Source of the DNA: Flavobacteriales bacterium
Lineage (GTDB): Bacteria; Bacteroidota; Bacteroidia; Flavobacteriales_F; PHOS-HE28
Length of the DNA stretch: 64,000 bases
NCBI GenBank assembly: GCA_016788205.1
Contig: JAEUTA010000009.1
Coordinates: 124,001-188,000 of the forward strand
Reading direction: 5' to 3'
Part shown: positions 48,512 to 56,973 of the stretch, one piece after another
How the letters are laid out: each line of letters opens with the position of its first letter
Position numbering within the stretch: the first letter of the stretch is position 1
Made by a program: the position numbers and the translations under genes
The notes under the pieces: generated by a model
The model's input: only the letters and a program-made list of their open reading frames with translations
Databases searched by the model: none
Told to the model about the DNA's origin: nothing

Positions 48512-49245
48512 CGTAGCCCTGCTTTGGTCAGCGCATCCAGCACCCCTTGGATCTTGGCTACGTCGGGCTGCGTATCGAAATCGGCCGGGACACTGCTCGA
48601 GGTGAGTGCGATCTTCGACGAGGTGCTGGGCACGACCTGCTGGGCAGCGAAATGGACTTCACGCACACCCGTGCGTTGAACGAGGTCCACAACGTTCTTG
48701 GGAGAGATGCCACCGGCGGCGGCTACGAGGCAGTTTTCCCCGGCGGCCTCCACCAATCTCCGTAAAGTGGCGCATCCTTCCACCGCGCGTTGCGCACCTC
48801 CTGAGGTGAGCACGCGATCGATGCCCAGGGACAAACAACCTTCGAGCACCTCCAAGGGCGAAATGGAATGATCCATGGCACGGTGGAAGGTTATTTCGCT
48901 TTCCGGCGCCAGTTGCTTCACGGTGCGCATCAGATCACGGTCCATCTGGCCTCCGTGCAAAAGCCCTCCGGTGACCAACCCGATCGCTCCTCCCCCGAAG
49001 ATCTCGGCATCCAGGAAGAGGGCGTGTAAAGCGTCCGGCGTGTAGACGAACCCAGCTGGCGTGGGCCTCACCAATACCCGCACGGGTATCCTCACTGCGC
49101 TGCGCACCGCATCCACAAGACCGGAGCTGGGCGTTACACCTCCGCAAGCCAGCCAAGTGCACACCTCTACGGTGTCCGCTCCGGCTTGCTCGGCGGCCTG
49201 GGCTTCCGCTACACTGGTGACACATACTTCCACCGCTACTCGCAT
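48508..49245 (-). CDS. cutC: CutC family TIM-barrel protein
   Basis: 245 residues; start at ATG 49243-49245 (MRVAVEVCVTSVAEAQAAEQAGADTVEVC) fits the family. Other conserved pieces: GGVTPSSGLVDAVR, IPVRVLVRPTPAGFVY, TFHRAMDHS, VLTSGGAQRAVEGC and AAAGGISPKNVVDLVQRTGVREVHF. Named after a proposed copper-homeostasis role that later work did not support well; the biochemical function is open. Cotranscribed with the beta-mannosidase, which points to carbohydrate metabolism. Box TACTTTCG lies 4 nt before the ATG. Confidence 0.9.
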   Translation of the reverse strand: MRVAVEVCVTSVAEAQAAEQAGADTVEVCTWLACGGVTPSSGLVDAVRSAVRIPVRVLVRPTPAGFVYTPDALHALFLDAEIFGGGAIGLVTGGLLHGGQMDRDLMRTVKQLAPESEITFHRAMDHSISPLEVLEGCLSLGIDRVLTSGGAQRAVEGCATLRRLVEAAGENCLVAAAGGISPKNVVDLVQRTGVREVHFAAQQVVPSTSSKIALTSSSVPADFDTQPDVAKIQGVLDALTKAGLR

Positions 49246-49249
49246 GCGC

Positions 49250-49257
49250 CGAAAGTA
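49250..49257 (-). promoter_or_regulatory. putative -7 box (TACTTTCG) 4 nt before cutC
   Basis: On the minus strand TACTTTCG is followed by GCGC and the cutC ATG, again predicting a leaderless mRNA, here for the cutC-GH2 operon. Confidence 0.4.
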
Positions 49258-49305
49258 GGGTGCCAACGGTGCAACCGGATGCCGGGCATGCCGTATAACG
49301 GCGCC

Positions 49306-51228
49306 ATGCATCAGTGTAGGTATCTCCCCCTCCTGCTCGTCTTTGCCCTTTCGTGCCTGGCAAAGGTCACCGCTTCAGCTTCGGTGGCCGATGGCAACGA
49401 CAGCATACGTTCCACGTTGGAGGGCACTGTGTCCAACAATCAGCGGGCCCAGGCTTTGGTGAGTTCTGCCAACCGGGTGATGAACAACGATCCGGTGGAA
49501 GCACATCGATTCGCGCACAACGCCCTGGCCTTCGCCGAACAGAGCGGTGATCCCTTGGTGGAGCACAAAGCCTTGGTGGCTTTAGCTGAAGCCGAGGAGC
49601 GCGTGGGCTTGTTCGCGGACCATATGAAGACCACGCTCAGGGCCGTGCAATTGGCCCAGTCATTGGGAGACCCGAAGATGATCGCCCTGGACCTGCGCGA
49701 ACTTTCCGAAGCGTACCGCTTGAATGCCATGTCCGACAAGGCCGTGGAAGAAGCGCGCAATGCATTGGCGATGACCCTGCCTACGCAGACCGGGAGCGCC
49801 GTGGACGAGGCTCACCGTTTCCTGATCCGGACACTGTTGCACGGCACGGAGTTCGAGGAAGCACACGAGAGCGCCGAACGATGCTTGCAACGGGCACAGG
49901 ACAAGGGCGACGTCATGGAGGAGGCCCGGTTGAGCCGGCTCATCGGTGCCGTTCTCATGGCGCAGAAGGAGTACAACGATGCACATCCCTACCTCGTGCG
50001 TGCGGAGCGAGCTTTGGTCAAGGCGGGTACGGCGAATGAACAGTTCGAGATCCTCGCCGATCTGGCCCAGTGCAGCATGGGCATGGGCAGATACAAGGAG
50101 GCCGCATCAAACCTTCAGCTCGCCGGTACAGCGGTGCTGGTCACCGATACGTGGAACAACCGCTACCGCTACATCGAACTACAGTATCAACTGGCTTTGG
50201 CGCAAGGACGGTGGGAGGAAGCGCTGGAACTGCTGAAACGCATCAAGGAACGTTCAGACAGTGTGAACATGGCGCGTCTCGATATGCAGATGGCCAGGTT
50301 GCAAATGAGCTATCAGTTGGATCGCAAGGAGAAAGCCAACGCTGAACTGCGCACCGAGAACGCGCGCAGTGCCGAGCTTATCGCCGGCGAGAAATGGAAC
50401 AATCGTATCCTGCTGGGCATGCTCGTCCTGCTTAGTGTACTGGCCGTGGCCCTGTTCTTCACGAGTCGCCACAGCTTGCGCTTGGTCCGTCGAATGGCGC
50501 TAAAGAACGCCGTGATCAAGAAGCAGCACGACGAGATCCACGCGAAGAACCTTGAGCTCCAACGCCAGAACCTACGCTTGGCGGAAACGTTGATGAGCGA
50601 AGAGGAGAAGGAAATGATGATCAAGGAGATCCATCACCGGGTGAAGAACAACCTGCAAGTGGTGGACAGCCTTCTGCAGATCCAAAGCGTGGATTCGAAG
50701 GACCCCGGGGTGGACAAGGTGCTGCGCGAGGCTCAAGGCCGTATTCGCTCCATGGCACTCGTTCACGAGCATATCTACCGGAGTGCAGGCGGTGGCAAGG
50801 GCGATATGCAACAACACATCACGCAACTGGTCCGTAACATCCTGGTGGCCCACGGCGCGCACGACCGGATCTCCGTTTCAGTTGACGCTCCTTTGCCTAC
50901 GTTCCATGCCGATACCTTGATGCCGCTTACGTTGGTGGTGAACGAACTCTTTACCAATGCCGTGAAGTATGCCTTCCGGGAGCGCAGTTCTGGCCGCGTG
51001 AGCATCATCGTGCGCCCAGCGGGAACGGCTTACGAGCTGCTGTTCAGCGATGATGGGGCCGGAATGGACGCTGAGGAGGGCTTGGGGCGTGAGCGCTCCT
51101 TCGGATTGGAATTGGTAGGCATGCTGGCTGAGCAATTGAACGGCGAGGTGCGATTCCTGAAGGGTTCGGGTACCACGGTCAGTCTCACCTTCATGCCCGA
51201 CCCCGTGCCTTTGCGCGTTGCTTCCTGA
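49306..51228 (+). CDS. TPR sensor histidine kinase (HisKA_2 type)
   Basis: 640 residues: signal peptide (MHQCRYLPLLLVFALSCLAKVTAS), periplasmic TPR-like helical repeats (30-330; AHRFAHNALAFAEQSGD, ARLSRLIGAVLMAQKEYND), membrane helix (about 365-385, RILLGMLVLLSVLAVALFF), coiled coil, HisKA_2 domain with phosphoacceptor His in IKEIHHRVKNNLQVVDSLLQIQS (about 440), and an HATPase domain (530-635; VVNELFTNAVKYAF, FSDDGAGM, GLELVGMLAEQL). ATG 49306 gives the signal peptide; ATG 49288 is possible. No response regulator adjacent, so an orphan kinase. Divergent from cutC by 60 bp. Confidence 0.88.
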   Translation: MHQCRYLPLLLVFALSCLAKVTASASVADGNDSIRSTLEGTVSNNQRAQALVSSANRVMNNDPVEAHRFAHNALAFAEQSGDPLVEHKALVALAEAEERVGLFADHMKTTLRAVQLAQSLGDPKMIALDLRELSEAYRLNAMSDKAVEEARNALAMTLPTQTGSAVDEAHRFLIRTLLHGTEFEEAHESAERCLQRAQDKGDVMEEARLSRLIGAVLMAQKEYNDAHPYLVRAERALVKAGTANEQFEILADLAQCSMGMGRYKEAASNLQLAGTAVLVTDTWNNRYRYIELQYQLALAQGRWEEALELLKRIKERSDSVNMARLDMQMARLQMSYQLDRKEKANAELRTENARSAELIAGEKWNNRILLGMLVLLSVLAVALFFTSRHSLRLVRRMALKNAVIKKQHDEIHAKNLELQRQNLRLAETLMSEEEKEMMIKEIHHRVKNNLQVVDSLLQIQSVDSKDPGVDKVLREAQGRIRSMALVHEHIYRSAGGGKGDMQQHITQLVRNILVAHGAHDRISVSVDAPLPTFHADTLMPLTLVVNELFTNAVKYAFRERSSGRVSIIVRPAGTAYELLFSDDGAGMDAEEGLGRERSFGLELVGMLAEQLNGEVRFLKGSGTTVSLTFMPDPVPLRVAS

Positions 51229-51247
51229 TGTCCCGCCCGGACTCACC

Positions 51248-51255
51248 TATCTTCG
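51248..51255 (+). promoter_or_regulatory. putative -7 box TATCTTCG for the DEAD-box helicase
   Basis: TATCTTCG (TAnnTTYG) ends 18 nt before the GTG start at 51274. No matching -33 at 19-21 bp. Confidence 0.35.
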
Positions 51256-51273
51256 CCGCCCGTATCCTACTGC

Positions 51274-52551
51274 GTGTCAACTCCTACAGACATTACTCCT
51301 GAAGTCGATTTCCATGCCCTGGGCCTGAGCAACGACCTGCTCGATGGCCTGGATCACATGAACATCCGGAAACCGACGCCCATCCAACAGCAGGCTATTC
51401 CGGCCGTGCTGGACGGCCGCGACCTCATCGCCTGCGCCCAGACCGGGACCGGGAAAACGGCCGCCTTCCTGCTGCCGTTGATCGATGTGATCACCAGCTA
51501 TCGTCCGAAAGAGGAAGGGAGTATCCGAGGGCTGATCGTGGTACCCACACGCGAGTTGGCGCTCCAGATCGATCAGCAATTGCAGGCCATCGCCTACTTC
51601 ACCCCCATCACCTCCATCCCCCTCTATGGCGGAAGTGATGGCAGCACCTTCGACACCCAGAAACAGGCGCTCACCAGTGGTGTGGAGGTGGTCATCGCAA
51701 CGCCAGGCAAGCTGTTGAGCCACCTCAACCTGGGCTATGTACCGTTGAAGGGCTTGGAAATGCTGATCCTGGATGAGGCTGACCGGATGATGGACATGGG
51801 TTTCGTGGACGACATCCGCCGCATCATCACATTCCTGCCCAAAGAGCGCCAATCGCTGATGTTCAGCGCCACCATGCCGCCGACCATCCGCGAGCTCACC
51901 AAGCAGATCCTGAAGGAACCCGTTGAGATCACCATCGCGCTGAGCAAACCTGCCGAGGGCGTGGATCAGCAGGCTTATGTTGTGTTCGATATGCAGAAGG
52001 CCAATGCGCTGGAGTACATCCTGAACACCAACGAGGCCACCAGCATCGTGATCTTCGCAGGACGCAAGATCGAGGTGAAGAACCTTGCGCGCCACTTGCA
52101 GCGCAAAGGATTCAACGCAGCCGGCATGCACAGTGACCTGGAGCAGACCGAACGCGAACAGGTCATGCTCGATTTCCGCAACCGCAAGCTTCGCATCCTC
52201 GTGGCGACCGATGTGGTGAGCCGTGGAATCGACATCGATGACATCGACCTCGTGATCAACTACGATGTGCCGCACGACCCAGAGGATTATGTGCATCGTG
52301 TAGGTCGCACTGCCCGCGCCGCCCGCAAGGGAACGGCCATCACCTTCGTGAACGAGAAGCAGATGCGCGAGTTCGGCCGTATCGAAGCGCTCATCGGTTA
52401 CGACGTGAAGAAGATGCCCCTTCCCGCAGGTACACAAGGTCCGTTCTACGACCCGAAGGCCCGCTCTAAAGAGGGCGGCAAGGGTGGCGGTCGTCGCCCC
52501 GGAGGCCGCGGACGTTCCGGGCCCCAGCGCTCCGGAGGGCCTCGTCACTGA
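51274..52551 (+). CDS. DEAD-box ATP-dependent RNA helicase
   Basis: 425 residues. Q-motif region FHALGLSNDLLDGLDHMNIRKPTPIQQQAIP, motif I AQTGTGKT, Ia PTRELALQ, II LDEADRMMDMGF, III FSATMP, and VI HRVGRTARA are all present. The C-terminal tail from about 395 is Gly/Arg-rich (GGKGGGRRPGG...), typical for RNA contact in RhlE-like proteins. GTG start at 51274. Acts in RNA folding, ribosome assembly or decay in the cytoplasm; which one cannot be told. A long open frame on the opposite strand is a codon-bias shadow. Confidence 0.95.
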   Translation: MSTPTDITPEVDFHALGLSNDLLDGLDHMNIRKPTPIQQQAIPAVLDGRDLIACAQTGTGKTAAFLLPLIDVITSYRPKEEGSIRGLIVVPTRELALQIDQQLQAIAYFTPITSIPLYGGSDGSTFDTQKQALTSGVEVVIATPGKLLSHLNLGYVPLKGLEMLILDEADRMMDMGFVDDIRRIITFLPKERQSLMFSATMPPTIRELTKQILKEPVEITIALSKPAEGVDQQAYVVFDMQKANALEYILNTNEATSIVIFAGRKIEVKNLARHLQRKGFNAAGMHSDLEQTEREQVMLDFRNRKLRILVATDVVSRGIDIDDIDLVINYDVPHDPEDYVHRVGRTARAARKGTAITFVNEKQMREFGRIEALIGYDVKKMPLPAGTQGPFYDPKARSKEGGKGGGRRPGGRGRSGPQRSGGPRH

Positions 52552-52572
52552 GGTGGATCGGCACGAACGAAA

Positions 52573-52600
52573 AAGAGGCGGACCGAATGGTCCGCCTCTT
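52573..52600. terminator. bidirectional terminator
   Basis: AAGAGGCGGACC (52573-52584) pairs perfectly with GGTCCGCCTCTT (52589-52600), loop GAAT, preceded by AAA. Between the convergent helicase and cyclophilin genes. Confidence 0.88.
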
Positions 52601-52617
52601 CACTTGCTGCGTGATCC

Positions 52618-53310
52618 TCAGCGACGGCTAGGGCCGAATTTCGCTTTGTTCTCTTCGAGCACCTTCATGGCATCCCAAGCCTTTGCGGCCTTACCCACAC
52701 GCTCGATGGTGACCGTTTCGATAACGTCGTTCTGAGCGATGGCGTTCACTACTTCCTGACCGCTCACAACATAACCGAACACGGCGTGTTTCCCGTCCAG
52801 CCAAGGGGTGTCCTTGTGGGTGATGAAGAACTGGCTGCCGTTGGTCGCGGGACCGGCGTTGGCCATGCTCATGGTTCCGGCACGCGTGTGCTTCAGGTCC
52901 GGATGGATCTCATCGGCGAAGGCGTATCCAGGGCCGCCCATGCCTGTGCCCGTGGGGTCGCCACCTTGAATCATGAAGTCAGCGATCACACGGTGGAATT
53001 TGATCCCGTCGAAATACGGCTGTCCTTCAGCCTTGGCGGTGTTCTTCATCTTGCCTTCTGCAAGCGCTACGAAGTTGGCCACCGTCATCGGGGCTTTTTC
53101 GAATTCCAACTGGATGCGGATGGTGCCTTTGTTGGTCTTGATGTTGGCGAAGAGGCCGTCTGTTGAGTTCTCCACGGGGTTCGGGGTGGGTTGGGTTTCG
53201 GTTACGACCGGTGCCGCTACCGTACTCTCTCCACCTTCGGGAGCGGAGTTGCAGGCAGCGAGCGAAAGGCTGAGCAATGCGGGTAGAGTGAACGAGAACA
53301 GCATGGTCAT
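52618..53310 (-). CDS. cyclophilin-type peptidyl-prolyl isomerase lipoprotein
   Basis: 230 residues. Lipobox [10 protein letters not shown] (Cys about 20), a short Pro/Thr-rich linker, then a cyclophilin domain (about 55-225): [53 protein letters not shown] and [17 protein letters not shown], with Arg in FHRV and the GSQFF core kept. Accelerates proline isomerisation of envelope proteins. A possible -7 box TATCTTCG lies at 53331-53338 on the minus strand. Confidence 0.93.
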   Translation of the reverse strand: MTMLFSFTLPALLSLSLAACNSAPEGGESTVAAPVVTETQPTPNPVENSTDGLFANIKTNKGTIRIQLEFEKAPMTVANFVALAEGKMKNTAKAEGQPYFDGIKFHRVIADFMIQGGDPTGTGMGGPGYAFADEIHPDLKHTRAGTMSMANAGPATNGSQFFITHKDTPWLDGKHAVFGYVVSGQEVVNAIAQNDVIETVTIERVGKAAKAWDAMKVLEENKAKFGPSRR

Positions 53311-53364
53311 TGGCTGGTTTTTCTTGGGGACGAAGATAAGTTCTATCGGCTCGGGGCTTCAGGA

Positions 53365-53883
53365 TCAGTCCATCAGTACCTCTTCTATGGATTCGAGCTT
53401 CTCGTCAGTGAACGCGCCTTTTTCCTTGTGAACGATGCGCCCTTCAGCATCCAGCACGAAGAAGTACGGGATATCCTTTTCCGTCAGACCCAGTGCCGCC
53501 TTCAACGGTTCGATATCATCCTTGGAGAACAGCACATGATCCACGATCTCAGGGTCCGCGCTTTTGCGGAATTTGTTCAAGCTGGGTTCATAGGCCGCCT
53601 TGTTCATGCCCGTGAACAGCGGTACGAAGTAGACATCGGCTTCATAGGAACCCGCCATCAAGCCATGTTTCGCGATGAAGCGCAGGTACGCCGGCTCATA
53701 CCATTCCTCCAACAATGGGCTTGCTTTCTGGCTGTACGCGAGGCCGATCACCGTCCACGGTTTACCCTTGGTGGGAAGCGTGATGGTCTGGCCACTGGCC
53801 GTTTCGCACGTAAGGGTCGGGAACTTGGACTGGGCGCTAGCCGCCAGGGAAAGCACGAAGGGAAGGAATAGTAAGGGTCGCAT
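53365..53883 (-). CDS. exported thioredoxin-like-fold protein
   Basis: 172 residues; signal peptide MRPLLFLPFVLSLAASAQ, start at ATG 53881-53883. The order of segments (TITLPTKGKPWTVIGLAYSQKASPLLEEWYEP, DVYFVPLFTGMNKAAYEP, DHVLFSKDDIEPLKAALGLTEKDIPYFFVLDAEGRIVHKEKGAFTDEKL) follows a peroxiredoxin/thioredoxin-like or ATP10-like fold with the cis-Pro in DIPYFFVLD. The CxxC motif is absent, so it is not a standard disulfide reductase. Function unknown. Confidence 0.72.
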   Translation of the reverse strand: MRPLLFLPFVLSLAASAQSKFPTLTCETASGQTITLPTKGKPWTVIGLAYSQKASPLLEEWYEPAYLRFIAKHGLMAGSYEADVYFVPLFTGMNKAAYEPSLNKFRKSADPEIVDHVLFSKDDIEPLKAALGLTEKDIPYFFVLDAEGRIVHKEKGAFTDEKLESIEEVLMD

Positions 53884-53914
53884 GGGTGAACGCTTTACGC
53901 AATGTTCGTACCAA

Positions 53915-54460
53915 CTACCGCACACCATCTTCCGGATTTCTGCCTTTGTGCGGCCTGAACCAGTCCTTCATGCGTTCGATATCCGCTTCTGGATCGTCGG
54001 TCAACGGGAAAGGTGCGCCTAGGATGGCCAGTTTCCTCGGGTAATCGAAGGTGACCAGAATGATGGGCACCCTCGCTCCTGTAGCGATGCGGTGGAAGCC
54101 GGTCTTCCAGTCGGGTTGGTACTTGCGGGTACCCTCAGGTGTCAGTGCTATGCTCTTGATCTCGTCACGGTCGAACATCGCAACGACGGCATCCACCAGG
54201 TTGTTATGCTTGGAACGATCCACCGGGTAGCCTCCCAAGGCTTTGAAGATCCAACCGAAAGGAGGTTTGAAGAGCGACTTCTTGGCCAGGTATTTCGTAT
54301 CGCCCATGTGGGCCAGGCTGCGCACGCACAAGCCCACGAAGAAGTCCCAGTTGCTGGTATGCGGTGCCACCACGACGATGTATCGTTCCAACCCCGTGGG
54401 GCGGTCATCCTGTATGCGCCACCCGGCGAGGTTGAAGAATAAGCGATAGATGTTGCGCAC
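53915..54460 (-). CDS. lysophospholipid acyltransferase (PlsC-like)
   Basis: 181 residues. Acyltransferase motif H-x4-D is APHTSNWDFFVG near residue 32-40 and motif III is LTPEGTRKYQPDWKTGF around 110. Short, without clear membrane helices beyond the N-terminal YRLFFNLAGW stretch; of the type that transfers acyl groups to 1-acyl-glycerol-3-phosphate or related lipids at the inner membrane. GTG start (CAC at 54458-54460); no better start upstream. Divergent from the exonuclease gene. Confidence 0.85.
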   Translation of the reverse strand: MRNIYRLFFNLAGWRIQDDRPTGLERYIVVVAPHTSNWDFFVGLCVRSLAHMGDTKYLAKKSLFKPPFGWIFKALGGYPVDRSKHNNLVDAVVAMFDRDEIKSIALTPEGTRKYQPDWKTGFHRIATGARVPIILVTFDYPRKLAILGAPFPLTDDPEADIERMKDWFRPHKGRNPEDGVR

Positions 54461-54594
54461 GTGTTCAGGAATGCCGGTCGTTGTGCATCTTTACCGCGAT
54501 GTTGGCGACCCGGACCGGCGGCAATATACTCGGCGTTCAGCGGCCGGAAGGGTCGGTTGGAACAACCTTCCCTCTGGCTGCGTATGAGGGCGCC

Positions 54595-55155
54595 ATGGTA
54601 CGGTCACGGTTCGCTGTTCTCGATGTGGAGACCACCTGTGGCGATCCTACGGAAGGCCGGGTGATGGAGGTGGCGGTCGTGGCGCTCGACGGTACCACCG
54701 AAAGGCTGCGGTGGGATTCGTTGATCCAGCCCCGCGTTCGTATCCCATCGTTCATTCGCAGGCTCACTGGCATCGATGGGAGCATGTTGGCCGATGCCCC
54801 CAATTTCGTGGACGTGGTGCGTACGCTGGAGACCCTGACCGAGGGTCGCATCATCGTGGCGCATAACGTGCGCTTCGATATGACGGCCCTGGAGCATGAG
54901 TTCGCCCGTACCGGCTTGGTGTTCGACCGACCTACGCTGTGCACCGAGCGCCTGGCACGGCAACTGGTGCCTCACCTCTCCCACTACAACCTCGGCAGCC
55001 TCTGTCGCTTTTTCGGCATCGAATTCCGCGCAGCGCACCGGGCATTGAGCGATGCGGAAGCTACAGCGGCCCTGTTCACGCGCTTGCTGAACGAGTTCGG
55101 CGAGGATCGTATCCTGGCGGGTATCTCAACCTGGCCCAAGGCGTTGCGCGCCTGA
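54595..55155 (+). CDS. DEDDh 3'-5' exonuclease, DNA polymerase III epsilon-like
   Basis: 186 residues. ExoI VLDVETTCGDP (Asp/Glu), ExoII AHNVRFDMTALEHEF (Asp), ExoIII HRALSDAEATAALF (His, Asp) give the full DEDDh set. Proofreading-type nuclease acting on DNA or RNA 3' ends. ATG 54595 starts directly at the domain. An in-frame ATG at 54499, preceded by the box CATCTTTA with a 5-nt gap, would add 32 residues, so the start is not certain. Abuts the convergent small membrane protein gene with no spacer. Confidence 0.88.
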   Translation: MVRSRFAVLDVETTCGDPTEGRVMEVAVVALDGTTERLRWDSLIQPRVRIPSFIRRLTGIDGSMLADAPNFVDVVRTLETLTEGRIIVAHNVRFDMTALEHEFARTGLVFDRPTLCTERLARQLVPHLSHYNLGSLCRFFGIEFRAAHRALSDAEATAALFTRLLNEFGEDRILAGISTWPKALRA

Positions 55156-55440
55156 TCACAAGAGGGCGTTGGTGGCCCATAGGAACCACATCGCGAGGGA
55201 GCATAGCGTGCCGAAGGCACCGAGCTTCATTCCCCACTGCGAGCGCTTTATACTGGCACCGGTGTAGCGTAGAAGGTGTTTCGCTTGACGCCGGTCTCCC
55301 CACAGCCCGAACAGCAGTGCAAGAAGGCCCAGGACCAAGGCCAGTGAAACGAGGTGGCGTGCAAAGGCCAGCACGATGCTCAACCCGCCGAAAATGAGCG
55401 CGACCATGCTGAGCGGCAGGTTCTTCTCCTCCTGTTTCAT
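55156..55440 (-). CDS. small three-helix membrane protein
   Basis: 94 residues with three predicted membrane helices (about 10-28, 29-45, 70-90; LVSLALVLGLLALLFGLW, LGAFGTLCSLAMWFLW). No recognised domain. Overlaps the coaE stop by 4 bp on the same strand, so it is the last gene of the nusB-coaE operon. Unknown function. Confidence 0.7.
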   Translation of the reverse strand: MKQEEKNLPLSMVALIFGGLSIVLAFARHLVSLALVLGLLALLFGLWGDRRQAKHLLRYTGASIKRSQWGMKLGAFGTLCSLAMWFLWATNALL

Positions 55441-56027
55441 GCGCGGGCGAATTTGAGCAGCGTTTCGTGGACCGCAAGCACTTGTGGGATCACGAGTTGC
55501 AGGTCGTCGTTGTGGATGACGTGATGCGCGATGGTCGTGCGCTGCTCTTCGCTGACCTGGCTGTCCATGCGAGCCTTGACCTGCGCGGGTTGCACCGCAT
55601 CACGTGCCACCACCCGCTGTATGCGCAGCTCCTCGGGCGCGGTCACCAGTACGACCCTGTCCATAAGCTTGCTGCTCCCGCTTTCCAGCATGATGGCCGA
55701 CTCCATCATCACATAAGGGGTCCGTTGCTCGCCGGCCCATCGCTGGAACCCTTCGCGCACTGCTGGATGCACGATCGCGTTCAGGTCTTTCAACGCACCA
55801 GCATCCTCGAACACGATCTTGGCCAACGCCGCCCGGTCCAACCGGCCATCTTCCAGAACGCCGTGCCCGAAACGCTGCGCGACCGCTTGGATCACACCTT
55901 GGTCTTCGCTCAATACGCGGCGCCCCTCAGCATCGGCTTCAAAAACAGGAATACCCAGCGTTCTGAACACCCGCGCAACCGTGGTCTTCCCACTACCGAT
56001 ACCGCCGGTCAGTCCTACGCGGATCAT
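55437..56027 (-). CDS. coaE: dephospho-CoA kinase
   Basis: 196 residues. Catalyses the last step of coenzyme A synthesis. P-loop GGIGSGKTTVARVFRTLGIPVFEADAEGRRVL at the N-terminus, then IVHPAVREGFQRW and the VVLVTAPEELRIQRVVARD lid region, and RMDSQVSEEQRTTIAHHVIHNDD at the C-terminus. Fourth gene of the minus-strand nusB-DUF1573-yajC-coaE operon, 69 bp after yajC. Confidence 0.96.
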   Translation of the reverse strand: MIRVGLTGGIGSGKTTVARVFRTLGIPVFEADAEGRRVLSEDQGVIQAVAQRFGHGVLEDGRLDRAALAKIVFEDAGALKDLNAIVHPAVREGFQRWAGEQRTPYVMMESAIMLESGSSKLMDRVVLVTAPEELRIQRVVARDAVQPAQVKARMDSQVSEEQRTTIAHHVIHNDDLQLVIPQVLAVHETLLKFARA

Positions 56028-56096
56028 GGAACGAAGAGCATTGTGCCCCCATGTGCATTCATGAACACCGGTTCAACTGCGCACCTGGGATATGAG

Positions 56097-56429
56097 CTAT
56101 TGGGCTTTCGCGGTCACCTCGTTCAACTGCTGCGAGTTGTCCATGGCGATGGCGCTCTTCTCGAAACGCAGACGCACGTTGGAGTCTACCTCGAGGAGTA
56201 TGGTGGTGTCCGTTACCTCGGCGATCTTACCGTGCAAGCCACCGATGGTGACCACCTTCGTACCTTTCTGTAGCGACTCGCGGAACTTCTTGGCGTCCTT
56301 GGCCTTCTTTTGCTGAGGCCGGATCATGAAGAAGTAGAAGACCACCATCAGGAGGCCCATCATCAGGAAGAAACTCCAGTCGGCGCCCTTTTGTTGCTGG
56401 GCTTGGAGGTAGAAGGTCGCGGTGAACAT
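56097..56429 (-). CDS. yajC: Sec translocase accessory subunit YajC
   Basis: 110 residues. One membrane helix (about 18-37, WSFFLMMGLLMVVFYFFMIRPQQKKAKDAKKF) followed by the cytoplasmic YajC domain with GTKVVTIGGLHGKIAEVTDTTILLEVDSNVRLRFEKSAI. Associates with SecDF-YidC in the inner membrane. 13 bp after the DUF1573 gene. Confidence 0.95.
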   Translation of the reverse strand: MFTATFYLQAQQQKGADWSFFLMMGLLMVVFYFFMIRPQQKKAKDAKKFRESLQKGTKVVTIGGLHGKIAEVTDTTILLEVDSNVRLRFEKSAIAMDNSQQLNEVTAKAQ

Positions 56430-56442
56430 GTGTGGTTGAATG

Positions 56443-56964
56443 CTAGGGTTTGCTGGTGGGGCCCACGACCTCTGCGCTGAGGGTGAGCACGGTGCTGGGT
56501 GGCGAGGTGTTGGCCACCACGGTCACGGTCTTGTCCTGTCGGCCGCTGCGGCCTTCACTATCGAAACTCACACGGATGCTGGCTCTTTCGCCCGGCGCTA
56601 CGGGCTGTTTCGGCCAATCCTTCCCGACGGTGCAGCCGCACGATCCGCGCACATCGGTGATCACCAAAGGAGAGCCCCCGGTATTCTCGAAGACATAAAG
56701 GCTGTCCACTTTGCTGCCCTGTACGACCTTACCCAGATCGAGATGGGTGTATGCGAACTCGAACTTCGGTAAGTCGTCCAGGTCCACGTTCTCGTAACCG
56801 GAAGCGGGGAAGTTGAGGTTCTCCGCGGTAACCTCATTGGGGTCGCGTTCGGTGTGGTCGGTAAGGCGGCAACTCGGAAATACACCGAGAAGGGATAGGA
56901 ATAACGGCAGCTGGGATGCTGCTCCCGCCCTTGCTATCGCCCTTATCCGTCCGGTCATCTTCAT
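56443..56964 (-). CDS. DUF1573 lipoprotein
   Basis: 173 residues. Hydrophobic N-terminus ending LGVFPSCRLTD suggests a lipobox (PSC), followed by a DUF1573 Ig-like domain: FEFAYTHLDLGKVVQGSKVDSLYVFENTGGSPLVITDVRGSCGCTV... APGERASIRVSFDSEGRSGRQDKTVTV. The SCGCT motif is diagnostic. Exported; role unknown but the gene is regularly found between nusB and yajC in Bacteroidota. Confidence 0.9.
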   Translation of the reverse strand: MKMTGRIRAIARAGAASQLPLFLSLLGVFPSCRLTDHTERDPNEVTAENLNFPASGYENVDLDDLPKFEFAYTHLDLGKVVQGSKVDSLYVFENTGGSPLVITDVRGSCGCTVGKDWPKQPVAPGERASIRVSFDSEGRSGRQDKTVTVVANTSPPSTVLTLSAEVVGPTSKP

Positions 56965-56973
56965 GCTGGCATC

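Noticed and set aside
51277..52548. 423-codon open frame antisense to the DEAD-box helicase
   Set aside because: The plus strand has every helicase motif. The minus frame is open because of GC-biased third positions, is His/Gln/Leu-rich and has no domain. Similar shadows lie opposite gyrA (19856-21493), the ABC exporter (59442-61007), kup (61878-63665) and thrS (6641-7828).
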